Source: Mesocentrotus franciscanus (Eukaryota; Echinodermata; Echinoidea; Camarodonta; Strongylocentrotidae). Taken from it: a stretch of 64,000 nucleotides of DNA. The notes beneath the pieces are model-generated. The model did no database searches. It was not told the DNA's origin and saw only the letters and a list, made by a program, of their open reading frames with translations. Positions 34,606 to 45,889 of this stretch are shown here, one piece after another. Each line of letters starts with the position of its first letter. Position 1 is the first letter of the stretch. The position numbers and the translations under genes are program-made. The stretch lies in assembly GCA_037976565.1 (NCBI GenBank), contig CP137666.1:52913271-52977270 (forward strand), in the 5' to 3' direction.

Positions 34606-35280
34606 TATACAGCTTCTGTCATGTTAGAACAGTGACCCGGGCCCAGTGTAGAATTTTAGAAAATTAAATAGATAGCCATGCACACCATGCAACACTGCAT
34701 CACCATTCATATCATTCAACTGACCATGGCAAAAGCCAAAAGCTTACTAATAATAGTTAGATCTACACCATGATACTAACTCTTGAGAAGAAAGAAAAAA
34801 AAGAGGCTCCAAGGTCTGTATTAGTAGTGCTCATAGTACTTGTCAGAGAAGAAGCCCGGTTTCTTCAAGATTGTCTTCACCCCATCTCCAGTGCAGTGCA
34901 TGCATACATCAGAACAGGTCCATGGCATGGTGTATATATGTATCGAGCAGCGCTCAAAATACACGGGGGCGATGGGCGATTCGCCCCCGTAAGCTACATA
35001 ATCGCCTCCGTCAGAGTGCTCACGGACATGGGGGCGATTGCAAAATTTAAAATCGCCCCCGCGGAATTATAGAATAAAGATTATCTTTTCTGTTATAACT
35101 TTCACACAATATTGAGTTTCAACTTAATATGTATTTCAAACCTTAAACCAATGAGCTATGGAAGTTAGATTAGCGTGCCGGATTTCTCGCTCATATTTTT
35201 CGGTAGAGGCCGCCATATTGTAAACAAATGTGCGCTTTTTCGCCGCAAGAGGGCGCTATATTTCCACATCAGATTCTCTA
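34606..35280. other. gene-free stretch
   Basis: Contains a GGGGGCGAT / ATCGCCCCC inverted cluster at 34,960-35,065, likely transposon debris. No gene. Confidence 0.4.
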
Positions 35281-35790
35281 TGACCCCGTTCTCATTCACT
35301 TCGTTGGAGCGGTCTAACTAAGACCCGTTCCTCAGGAGCGGTTCTTAGGTGAGTGAGAACGGTCAAAGTGGTCCAGGAAGTGGACTTCTGGACCGCTCCA
35401 GAAGACCACCTCGGGAGGTGGTCCGTTGAGGAACAGGTCTTATTAAGAGCGGTTTGGAGCGCTCTAACGTGCGAGTGTGAACGGAAGCGTACTTTGAACG
35501 GAAGTGAGCTAGTGACGTTCCGCGTGAAACATGTAGTACGGTACATACGCTTAGTATTCCGCGCGCGAAAAAATTTACCCGCTGACCTGAGCTGCCATAG
35601 CAACAAGACCACTTTGACTCGTGGAGCGGTTTGAGCCATAAAAAACTGCTCGGAGTGTGAACGCTCGCAAACCGTGCCTCAAGACCCGTTCCTCTGGAGC
35701 GGTCTAACTAAGACCTCGTTCTCACTCACTTTGAAAGTGGTCTTAGTTAGACCGCTCAAGAGGAACGGGTCTTGAGGAACGGTTTGCGAG
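35281..35790 (-). mobile_element. non-autonomous element, CCGTTC-rich ends, copy 2
   Basis: Inverted relative to copy 1 at 289-655 and near-identical in the interior. An additional partial end (35,710-35,790) is joined head-to-head, so the terminal AAGTGGTCTTAGTTAGACCGC module occurs twice. No transposase. Confidence 0.65.
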
Positions 35791-36389
35791 GCCTAGCATG
35801 CATGCCCAGCACAGTGCAGTGGCGTTGGCATTGGTCAAAAAGTGTAGGCCTAGCTAGCTACGTACATACGCGTACTCGTGATCAATTCATCCATATAATC
35901 CACCTTCCTGCATACTACGTAATGATCTTTGGATCATCCCGCATATTACGTGTATTTTCTGTGTTTGCTGTGAATTTATCTTGTTTTGAATTCATTAATT
36001 TTTAACTTTTTCTGAACCTGCATGCATATTTGTATTTACATTCCGTATTTGTCCTGTGTTTGTTCTGTATTTATCATTATATCCTGCCCCCTTGTACGAG
36101 GGCTAGATCCCACCCATCCCCCCCCCCCAAAAAAAGGTAAAAATGTCAGAGGTAGATGCATGGTCAGAGGTACAAACAAAATGTCAGAGGTACAAGAAAT
36201 ATGTCGGGGTGAAATCAGTGCCGTCATAATATCTCGGCACTTTATGACAAAAAAATGTCGAGACGACGTACGTAGGCCTATAAGTTATACTGCATGGCCG
36301 GGCTAGTCTATAAATATTCCCTTCTTCCATTTCGTAATGTATATTTTATAAATTACTGTGTATTGTCGTATATGTCTTCAGGGTAATAC
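35791..36389. other. gene-free stretch with short TGTCAGAGGTA repeats
   Basis: 36,130-36,215 has three to four degenerate copies of AAATGTCAGAGGTA, the complement of the minisatellite at 45,455-45,595. Otherwise nothing. Confidence 0.5.
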
Positions 36390-36442
36390 CAGGCGCGGAT
36401 CCAAGGGGGAAGGCCGAGCGGGCCTTGCCCCCGCAAGAGATA

Positions 36443-36444
<2 letters not shown>

Positions 36445-36474
<30 letters not shown>
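36445..36474. repeat. (GA)n microsatellite in copy I
   Basis: About 14 GA units within the purine-rich module. Confidence 0.85.
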
Positions 36475-36476
<2 letters not shown>

Positions 36477-36965
36477 AAAAGAAGGGAAAGTGAAAGAGGA
36501 GAGAAAGGGAAAGAAAGAAGAGGAAGAAGAAAAGAAAAGGGGGAAAAAGAAGGAGATCGGGGGGCCGGGGGCCGAAATAGGGCCTTGCCTCCCAGGCTGT
36601 TGCCCCCCATCAAAAAATAAGAGCTAGAGAAGGGGGAGGAAAGGGAAAGAAGAGAAAAAGGAAAGGGAAAAAAGAGGAAGAAGAAAAGAAAAGAAGGGGG
36701 ATATCAGTTGCAATTTTCCCGCCAACAAGTTGTGGATCGGGGTGGCAAAATGCACTTGCCTCTATCCCCCGCCCCCGCCAATGAAAAAGAGAGAAGAAAG
36801 GAAAAGGGAAAGAGGAGAGCTAAAAGGGAACAAAAAAGAGAAGGAACAAAAGAAAAGGGTGAAAAGAAGGGGAGATCAGTTGCGATTAATCCCGCCAACA
36901 ACGTGTGGATCGGGGGAGCGGCGAAAGGCCCCGTTGCCTCCCCCTCCCCAGCAAACCTAAAAGAG

Positions 36966-37283
36966 AGAGAAGACTTTGATGATAGGTCCTTTTCATGCTC
37001 TGCTCCACGTTTGTGAAATTCTCTTCCAGCCTCCATTTGTTGCATCTCTGATATTACTTTGTTTACTGGATTAAAATTAAAAACCAATCAAATGGAAAAG
37101 GCATATTTAACCTAGTTCTTTAATTATTGTTACCTTACCTTGTTATCTTATTTTTGATAATTTCACTTTTGTTCTCTTGTCATTTCTCTGTTTAGTTTTA
37201 ATTGCATCAATATTGTAAAGCGCTTTGATATAAATCTCTTATGAAAAGCGCTATATAAATAGAAGTTATTATTATTATTATTA
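36966..37283 (+). mobile_element. LINE 3' fragment nested in composite copy I
   Basis: Encodes FDDRSFSCSAPRLWNSLPAS, a CR1/L2-like ORF2 C-terminus, followed by AGCGCTATATAAATAGAAG and ATT repeats. Composite copy III has uninterrupted sequence here (near 59,818), so this is a later insertion. Confidence 0.75.
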
Positions 37284-38356
37284 AAGAGGAGAGAAAGGGA
37301 AAGAAAAAAAAGAGAAAGAAGAATTAAAGGTAGGGGAGATCAGTTGCGATTTTTTTCGCCAACAATGTGTAAATCTGGGGGGGGGGCAGTGGCGTATTGA
37401 TGGGGGTGGGGGCCGAATGAAATTCAAACGTAGTTTATTTCTTATTCGATACCGGTGATGTACAAAATAATGTAGCTGAAATGACGTTATTTTTCGAGAT
37501 TTTTCCTCACTTTTTAGTAAATTATACCTTTGTTTTTACCTTATCGTTTGTTGGAAAATGATGAATTCCTAAATTTTAAAGTCATGCAAGAAATATGCTT
37601 ATTTAGAGGCCTACATGTCAGGGCCCGCGGATTCGCGGAACGTCGGGGCTCGAGGGCCTCGAGCCCCCTTCTTTTTTGAAAAAGTATATTAAAGAGAAAT
37701 AGAAAGAAAGAGAAAAAGGAAGAGAGAATAGTGACCTGCCAGTGTCACAAATAAGGTATCAAAATATGCTTATCTGACTGTAATCAAATGCCTAAAACCC
37801 CTGAGCTTCCGTGGGCTCTGCCCCCCCTGGACCCCACCTAGGGCCCTAAGGCGGGCCCCTGGATGCATCATCTGACGGTCAGTTTAATGCCTAAAACCCC
37901 TGCATGAGCTTCTGGAGGCTCCGCCCCCTGGACCCCACGCAAATTTGGGTCCCTAACCCTATTAGTCCGCCCAGGCCTAGACTCCATGCCAATTTACGCT
38001 ACGCTCCACCTGTTCGTAAATACTTTAGCCTCCCCCACCCACTTTGAAAAACTTTCATCAGCGGGGCCTGCATGTATGAGTGCACGGGGTGATGCGGATT
38101 TTTTTTTTGTCTGCCCCCCCCAAAAAAAAAACATTTTTGCTCATTACGCCACTACTGGTCACCATTACGTACCAATATTTGGCTCGCATAATTTCACATT
38201 TGGGCCCCCCCCCCAAGAAATCCTGGATTTTATGATCAGGTTTGCATAGATATGAATGTCTAACATTTTCTGATATTTTAAATTGGTTGATGTTTAAATG
38301 TTTATTTGGTTTTGAGGAAGTAAGTACATGGAATATTAAGATTGAATGACTAGATA

Positions 38357-38560
38357 CAGTGGCGGATCCAGGAACTTCTTACTGGGGGCACAAAATCGGA
38401 TGGGGTGAAATATATGAAAAACGATGGAGGGAAGCGAGTACAGAGCGAGGCATCAGTGGCGAGGTAGCGGTGCAACCAAGCGGGTCTGGGAGGGGGTCAG
38501 AACCCCCTCCCCCTGAGTACGAAGCATTTTCAATTTTAGAACCACATTAGGCGCATTTTC
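38357..38560 (+). mobile_element. GGATCC-family element, one end only
   Basis: Starts CAGTGGCGGATCCAGG and shares TACTGGGGGCACAAAAT and GGATGGGGTGAAATATATG with the small element in the foldback arms. No right terminus found; the end is approximate. Confidence 0.55.
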
Positions 38561-39059
38561 AGGCACTTCCTGGAGTAATATGACGTAAAATTGCTTTCTC
38601 CTACCCCCTCCAAGAGTAGGGATATTTTGCAATTTGAGAACATTTGGCGCATTAATGGCACTTCCTGGAAAACCCCGAGGCCTTCTGATTGGTTAGAAGT
38701 TAGAGAAAAGTGATCTGTCACGTCGCGAGACGTTATAACTATATGCTTCGTTGCTGCACAATGCACAAAGACGGTGGTCTGGTACTTCACCAGTAGTACT
38801 TACAAAAATTATCTCGAGTGTATAAACTGTGTTGTTATCCCATTATTCTTTTAAAAGAAATGCAATTCCTTATGCTCTCGTACCACTCTTCTATCGTTGT
38901 TTAATTCGCTTTCATTTTTCCTTTGACTCACAAAAATTCTCTCTTTCCCCCCTTTTTCCGTCTCTTTTTTGTCTTCTTCTTGTGCCTTTTTTTTTGGGGG
39001 GGGGGCTACACGCCTGGCAAGAGGGACCCCATATTTTGTGTGTCGTAATATTCAAATGA

Positions 39060-39135
39060 AAGTTAATTTGAGTTTACTTCTCGCTTAGTTTTATTTTCCA
39101 TCAAACTAAGCAAGAAGAAAACTCAAAATTAACTT
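39060..39135. repeat. small hairpin
   Basis: AAGTTAATTTGAGTTT and CTTCTCGCTTAGTTT are matched by inverse sequence to 39,135, with a loop of about 12 bp. Confidence 0.7.
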
Positions 39136-40819
39136 AAATAATGCGTTTGCAAAAACACCAGGTTCCACAAAGTGAAGATATCACAACACAGATAGATATT
39201 TTTTTATAAATGTAATGCTTCCTGGGAGAAATTTCAGTTACATGTATTTCCACAAGTCCGACTTGTTTTTCAATTACAGATCGATCAATCGATCTTATTT
39301 ACTGCTGGGTGTAAGGCCCAGGGGCGGATCCAGGGGGGGGGCGAGCGGGCCTTGCCCCCCACCGCAACAACAACAAAAAAAAAGGAGAGAGAGAGAAGGA
39401 AAAGAAGGGAAAGGGAAAGAGGAGAGAAAGGGAAAGAAAGAAGAGGAAGAAGGACAACAAAGGGGGAGGAGGAGATCGGGGGCCGAAGGGCCTTGCCTCC
39501 CAGGCTGTTGCCTCCCCCCCATCCAAAAAATAAAAGAGAAGGAAGGAAAGGGAAAGAAAAAAGGAAAACAGGAGATAAAGGGAAGGAAATAAGAGGAAGA
39601 AGAAAAGAAAAGAAGGGGGATATAAGTTGCAATTTTCCCGCCAACAAGTTGTAGATCGGGGGGAGGGTAAATTATACCTTTGATTTTACCTTATCGTTTG
39701 TTGGAAAATGACGAATTTCTAAATTTACAGTCAGGCAAGAAATATGCTTATCTAGAGGCCTACATGTCAGGGTCCGCGGAACGGCGGGGCTAGGGGCCTC
39801 GAGCTCCCCCCTCACTTTTTTTGAAAAAGTATATTAAAGAGAAATAGAAAGAAAGAATAGTGACCTTCCGGGGGCGCTGACCCCTGGATTCCACCTAAGG
39901 CCCTAAGCAGGGGTGTCGATTTGTATCCGTGGTTGGGTGGGATGATAGGTGCCAAAATATTTTCGGCAATGGATCAAAGCAACCAAGAGGTAGAAGCGTG
40001 TGACAGGTTGCACCCCCTCCCTTCTAAGTTATTAACTTTTTCAAGTCACCCTCAATAAAGATAACATTTCAGAGAATATAAGAGTGGTAATAAAATGAAT
40101 AGTTATTAACTTTTTCAAGTCACCCTCAATAAAGATAACATTTCAGAGAATATAAGAGTGGTAATAAAATGAATAACATGCTAAATGTTAGTCCTGTCTC
40201 TTGCCTGCAGTGTAGGCCTACCAGACTGATATCATCTATTTTTAAACGAAATTTAGACATTACCAAGAAAAAATCCGATGGTGAGGGATATCAACTTGTG
40301 AAAGTATTATGTTACCAGTGGGCAAATGCATTAATAAGCAACCAGGAAAGGTTCATGTAGACAGAAAATTCTTTATTTCCTGGTGATAGAAACATACATT
40401 TTATGAATATTGATGTCTCCAAACAACATTCATCGTGAAAAAAAAACATAGTTCTCATTAGTAAATGAAAAACATATTGCTTTTGGTTCTTCATTTGACT
40501 CTCTTCCTTCTTTAATTAAACCAACTGAATCCTCTCTGCGGGAAACTCAATTCAATGAAACAGAATATCACTGATGCAAAATTTGGTTCTCAAAATGACA
40601 GAAAATTTCCACTCCTGATCTCATACAAACTGTCTGTTTCTTAAAAACATAATATAAAACTTACGTTCCAACTACCAAACAACAAACTTCCATTATCTCC
40701 TTCTTCACCCAGATATACTTATCATACCAGATACGCTCTGAAATATAAGCATAATATTCCCCTAAGGCCCTGACCAGAGCACTATTTTTTTTCAAAAAAA
40801 CTATAACCAGTCTTAGAAG

Positions 40820-41000
40820 CAGTGGCGGATCCAGGGGGGGGGCCCAGGGGGCCCGGACCCCCTCCCCTAGAAAAAAAACATGTAAAAACACCCTTTTTTG
40901 TGAGAAAAAAAAAGAAGATGGGCCCCCTCCCCTGGTGCTCAAGAGGGGGTGGTGGTGAAATTTTGTTTTCAATTTTTGAAGGCAAAAAAAAAAAATTTGC
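40820..41000 (+). mobile_element. GGATCC-family element, truncated
   Basis: Starts CAGTGGCGGATCCAGG. It shares AAAACATGTAAAAACACCC and TTTTTTTGCTCACTA-type sequence with the 41,397 element. Right terminus missing. Confidence 0.6.
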
Positions 41001-41396
41001 TCACTATTTGGACAAAACCGTCTTTCTCTTCAATGATACAATATTTTATTACTTTACTTGCATTATGAAAAAAACGCATCATCAACCCCACATAGTCACA
41101 GCTTTAAAAATCACTTCAGATTGAACTGGCCAAAAGTCATGTGATATTCTTGCTCAGATGCTTTCCTTTACCTTTAAGAGTTCTTTATATTGAGGAATTG
41201 GTTGATAATTTTTTCTTGGCAATAATGCCCAATTTAAAACAAATACACGACTGTAACTCCTAGCGCGTTTTGAAAAATGTTTTAGGAAATATCAGGAAAT
41301 AAAATGAGTGAAAAAAAAACAAATCAAGATACAATGACGTGAATTTTAAAAAGGGTGAACGGAAACAACATAACAACTAGTGAACTATCTTATAAC

Positions 41397-41797
41397 CAGT
41401 GGCGGATCCAGGGGGGGGGGCCGGGAGGCCCGGGCCCCCTCCCCTAGAAAAATAAACAGGTAAAAACACCCTTTTTTTGAAAAAAAAAGAAGTTGGGCCC
41501 CCTCCCCTGGCGCCCAAGGGGTGGCGGTGGAAAAAAAATTAAACCTTCCCGTAGGGAAAAAAAATTTTCGGGTGCCCCCCAAAAAAAAATTGTGCTCACT
41601 ACCCTGGCGCCCAAGGGGGGGGGTGGTGGTGGAAAAAAATTACCCTTCCGGAGGAAAAAATTTTCGGGTGCCAATTTTTTTTTGCTCACTACCCCCCCCC
41701 ACTGAGCGAAAAATCGACCGGCACGATTTTCAAATTTTCGCACGAAGTGGGCCCCTTTTTAGGCCCCCTCCCTTGCCGCCGGCTGGATCCGCCCCTG
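41397..41797. mobile_element. GGATCC-family element with perfect 8-bp duplication
   Basis: Starts CAGTGGCGGATCCAGG, ends CTGGATCCGCCCCTG. CTTATAAC flanks both sides (41,389-41,396; 41,798-41,805). The interior repeats a module of CTGGCGCCCAAGGGG plus GTGGTGGAAAAAAA. The 8-bp duplication and CAG...CTG ends fit hAT. Third layer of the nest. Confidence 0.9.
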
Positions 41798-43093
41798 CTT
41801 ATAACTCTCCCACTCTCTACTTCTTTTTTGCACTTTTGCGTTTCACGCTTAACATTTAGCTCGTTGCATTTGGCGCACTGCATTTCTATGATGCTGTTGA
41901 TTGAATAAATTGAATAAATTCATCAATTCCTGATGAAGCCGTATGAGCGAGAATTCAATTTATTCTTGTCTCATATACGGTTGTCTCATTTACTTCGTTT
42001 TCTATTTATATATGTATTATGAAAATGAGATAGCAAAATGTGTATATTGATGGTCATCTTGCGAGTAATAACCATTAACTACTCTCATCGGGCTCTCATC
42101 ATTAATTTTTCTCTTCATTTTTTATATTTTTTTTTATGGTAAATTATTGGGGGGATGATTGTACAGGCCATGACCCCCCACCTGAAATATTGGGGGGGGG
42201 ATATATCCCCCCATCCCCCGTGATCGACACCCCTGGCCCTAAGGCGGGCCCCCGGATGCTCATTTGACGGTAATTTTTAATGCCTAAAACCCCTGAGCTT
42301 CTGGGGGCTCCGCCCCCTGGACCCCACGCCAATTAGTGTCCTGCCAGTGTCACAAATAAGGTATCAAAATATGCTCATCTCACCGTAATTAAATGCCTAA
42401 AACCCCTGAGCTTCTTGGGGCTCTGCCCCCCTGGACCCCACCTAGGCGGGCCCCTGGATACTCATCTGACCGTAATTTAATGCCTAAAACCCTTGAGCTT
42501 CCTGGGGCTCCGCCCCCTGGACCCCACGCCAATTAGTGTCCTGCCAGTGTCACAAATAAGGTATCAAAAAATATGCTCATCTGACCGTAATTAAATACCA
42601 AAACCCTCGAGCTTCCGGGGCTCCACCCCTCAACCCCACCAGGGGGCCTAAGACGGGCCCCTGAATGCTTATCTGACAGTTATAAAATGCCTCAAATCCC
42701 CGAGTTTCAGGGGCTCCGCCCCCTGGACCCTACGCCAATTAGTGACCTGCCAGTGTCATGAATAAGGTATCAAAATATGCTCATCTGACCCTTATTAAAT
42801 GCCAATACCCCCTGAGCTTCCGGGGCTCCGCCCCTAAACCCCCGCCCCTAGACCCCACGCCAATTTATGCTACGCTCTACCTGATCGTAAATACTTTAGC
42901 CTCCCCCACCCACTTTGAAAAACGTTCAGAGGGGCCTTCATGTAAGGGTGGGGTGTTGCGGATTTTTTTTCTGCCCCCCAAATTTTGTTGTGCTCATTAC
43001 GCCGCTGCTGGTCACCATTACGTACCAATATTTGGCTCGCATAATTTCAAATTTGGGCCCCCCCCCCTAAGAAATCCTGGATCCGCGCCCGAT

Positions 43094-43957
43094 GTAAGCC
43101 ACAAATATGTTTAAATAAACATAGATATGTCCCACATGACATCATGTTTGTTGCATAAGGATGTGAGGAGTGAGAGTGTTTGCACGAGTAGAAATCTGTC
43201 AACATGGATACTATGCAAATGATTATATGCCCAAGAGATCCACAACAGTCATTCTTTATCTTTTTAGTGAAAAGGATATAAAAAAATTGCGTTTGGATAT
43301 AAAATTTCATGAAATTTGATATCCAAACACAATTTCCAAACACAAAATGAAATAGATATCAATATTTTGCATGTGCAAAGGATTTGTTTTTTCAACAGAA
43401 GAAAACTACAATAAACTTTGAATACAACTACTGGTAGTGGTATGTACTTGAAATAAAAAATTAACTCTTGTCCTCCATGTCAGTAAATTTTTTGAGAGAA
43501 CTCAAATCCTTTCACCACTAGACATAAGACAAAATAATACATGCCCACAGTATGGGCTTACTGCAGCTGACATTTCTGGACCCACATTTATGGTTAATTA
43601 GCAGTTTGCATCAAAATACTTTAAAAGTACATTAACAACTTACTACAGTAACATATACAATTTCTACAATCAATCACTTCTAGATCGTTTAAATTGAAGG
43701 GGAAATTGTTGAAGTTCAAACTGGAAGCAATAAGCATTACATGTAGGCGATGGAAAAAAGTGCTTGCGAAACGGATAGAAACTTTGTGGTACGCAGAATT
43801 GTACTCTTCGCGCTCACAGGGAAGGCAGAAAATAATATGACAATGAAACAGCAACTGTGGCAGGATTAATGGCGGGGACAATCTGCTGAAAGAGCACTTA
43901 GAATATGTATATCGGAAAAGACATTCGAGACTAAGTATGAGTTAGAAGTTATAAAGG
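43094..43957. other. gene-free stretch
   Basis: Anonymous AT-rich sequence; a local inverted TTTGGATAT/ATATCCAAA pair near 43,290-43,330 is the only structure seen. Confidence 0.4.
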
Positions 43958-43965
43958 AGATAAAA

Positions 43966-44199
43966 TCTTTGGTATTCGTCATATTCGACTTAAAATTGCG
44001 TGCCCCCGCCCCTTTCCCGGTAAAAAAAACACCTTCTTATAATATCATCCCCCTTTCTTTCTTTTCCCTTCTCATTATTCTCCTTTCCCCTCCTTTTTCT
44101 CCTCCCTCTTTTCTTCTTCTTTCTCTCTTTCCTTTTCTTTTCCCCTCCTTTTTTTTAACCGGGGGCACGTGCCCCCTGTGCCCCCTGGATCCGCCACTG
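43966..44199 (-). mobile_element. GGATCC-family element, left end degraded
   Basis: The right end is CCCCCTGGATCCGCCACTG. AGATAAAA occurs at 43,958-43,965 and 44,200-44,207, consistent with an 8-bp duplication. The left terminus no longer reads as a repeat. The interior is pyrimidine-rich. Confidence 0.6.
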
Positions 44200-44465
44200 A
44201 GATAAAACAGGGAATCAGTTATATAAAGATCGCACAGAAATTCCACAATTTAAGAAAAAGACACGGATGCTTTTCACCCCTCGTCAATACTTTATTACAA
44301 AAGTTTAACAAACAATATCAAAGCTTCGCTTGAAGAATGTCAAATAGTAGGCCTACATGTAAACGTTGAGACATTATCTAGCTAGGTATTTTGTCATGTG
44401 CTTTCGACTTTTATGCAGTACGTTTCGAAAGGCAGAAATTATTGTATTTGTTGGGTTAAACATAA

Positions 44466-44846
44466 CAGGGGCGGATCCAGCCGGCGGCAAGAGAGGGGGC
44501 CCAGTTCGTGAGAAAATATTTAGCGGCGACTTCACCCAGCCGGAGAATGAGCGGAGTGGGGGAGGGTAGTGAGCACCTCCCCCAGTTTGTGAGAAAATAT
44601 TTAGCGGCAACTTCACATCCAGCCGGAGAATAGCCGGGGGGGGAGTTATGAGCACTTCCCCCATTTCGTGAGAAAATATTTAGCGGCGACTCAGCCAGCC
44701 GGTGAATAAGCGGGGGAAGGGTACTACATCCACCCCTTGAGCCCCAGGGGAGGGGGCCATCTTCTTTTTCTTTTTTATACAAAAAAGGGTGTTTTTACCC
44801 ATTTTTTGGCCAGGGAGGGGCCCGGGCCCCCCTGGATCCGCCACTG
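44466..44846. mobile_element. GGATCC-family element with perfect 8-bp duplication
   Basis: Ends CAGGGGCGGATCCAGCC and CCTGGATCCGCCACTG. AAACATAA flanks both sides (44,458-44,465; 44,847-44,854). The interior has three tandem modules of about 80 bp with GTGAGAAAATATTTAGCGGC. No protein. Confidence 0.9.
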
Positions 44847-44924
44847 AAACATAACAGAGTGTAACTTTATATGATAACATCATGTTTGTGAAACGCAAGA
44901 GAAATACAGTTTAAGTCCCTCAGA

Positions 44925-45122
44925 TTCAACCGGGTTTTTTCTGCCAAATTCATGATGCATTTTGTTTAATGTGTAGACTTGTTCGAATATGATATTCCTG
45001 TCAAGTTTGGTTAAAATCTGACCATGCGTTTTCAAGAAGATGAAAATGTAAAAGGTTTACGGACAACGGCCGGGGACGGACGGCAATAGCTCACGTTGAG
45101 CCTCCGGCTCAGATGAGCTAAA
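44925..45122. mobile_element. fragment of a tandem-repeat type element
   Basis: Ends with GGACAACGGCCGGGGACGGACGG and CACGTTGAGCCTCCGGCTC, the same style of GGACGGACGG-bearing terminus as the TGACC elements at 13,250 and 22,890. Confidence 0.45.
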
Positions 45123-45454
45123 AGATAAAAAAAAAAAGATTGTGGTAGTATTTGGGTCAAAAATAGGGCAAGAAGGAGCAACAGAAGTTAACATCTTATT
45201 TGTTTTTTGAGGCTTGAAAGATGTACTCTGTGATTCATGGCCTTTCAGTTTCAGGGGAGGGAGTAGCCCCCCCCCCTGCCTCCCCTCGGCAGTAATCGGG
45301 CAAAAAGTCACAATTTTGGGCCGAAAGGTAAATAAAAGTTAAAGAAAGAAAATGAAGCAGCGCTGAAATGATTACTGCAGAGAATCCTTCGTTATTCTTT
45401 TTCGATAAGTCTAATAAACAACCATTAATTACCAATATTCAACCTGTAACATGC

Positions 45455-45595
45455 TTTTGTTTTGATATTCTTACCTCTGACATTTTTACCCCTGACATTT
45501 TTACCTCTGACATTATACCTCTGACATTATTACTTCTGACATGTTTACCTTCTGACATTTTTACCTTCTGACATTTTTACCTCTGATATTTTTAC
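45455..45595. repeat. minisatellite, about 16-18-bp unit
   Basis: Nine or so degenerate copies of ATTTTTACCTCTGAC. Complementary units occur at 36,130-36,215. Confidence 0.85.
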
Positions 45596-45889
45596 ACCGA
45601 GCCCCACCACCACCCACCCCAACAAAAAAGCCCCCTATCCCCCCCAACAAAACACAATTTTATAGTGCCCCTCCCCCTCTCCAGTCAGTAACTAGGCTTA
45701 TGGTCAGGTCCAACTCCGTTTGTTTTCGGTGTTAGGAAAGTTTAAGGAAATCAAGATTGTGGATAAATGAAGTTAGGTTAATTAATATGATTACTTGTCT
45801 ACTATCCTGAGGTATGATCATTCCTGGAAAATGATAATCTTGAAACTCTTCATTGGCTAAAACTTAACAGAGCTTCTGGAGGCTTGGTC

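Larger units (their letters stand above)
36390..38235 (+). mobile_element. GGATCC-family composite element, copy I
   Basis: Starts CAGGCGCGGATCC. There are two or three purine-rich modules, each with GATCAGTTGCGATTAATCCCGCC-like sequence, then tandem units with CCTAAAACCCCTGAGCTTC and CTCCGCCCCCTGGACCCCAC, then CACCATTACGTACCAATATTTGG. The right end is degraded near AAATCCTGGATTTT. Same module order as 59,285-61,992. No transposase. Confidence 0.7.
39908..42235. mobile_element. hAT-like element nested in copy II
   Basis: Termini CAGGGGTGTCGAT and ATCGACACCCCTG. Perfect 8-bp target duplication GCCCTAAG at 39,900-39,907 and 42,236-42,243; removing the element restores the host repeat. It includes a directly repeated about 75-bp segment (TATTAACTTTTTCAAGTCACC, 40,028 and 40,102). 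It carries a further nested element at 41,397 and one end at 40,820. No intact transposase seen. Confidence 0.9.
39319..43093 (+). mobile_element. GGATCC-family composite element, copy II (interrupted)
   Basis: Starts CAGGGGCGGATCCAGG. The right end near 43,090 is CTGGATCCGCGCC. The flanks GTAAGGCC and GTAAGCC are near-identical. Module order matches copies I and III. A 2.3-kb element interrupts it (39,908-42,235), after which the satellite-like CCTAAAACCCCTGAGCTTC units resume. Confidence 0.75.

Noticed and set aside
44366..44782. Proline-rich frames in the 44.4-44.8 kb element
   Set aside because: They lie inside an element with clear terminal repeats and target duplication; the frame is not shared by related elements.
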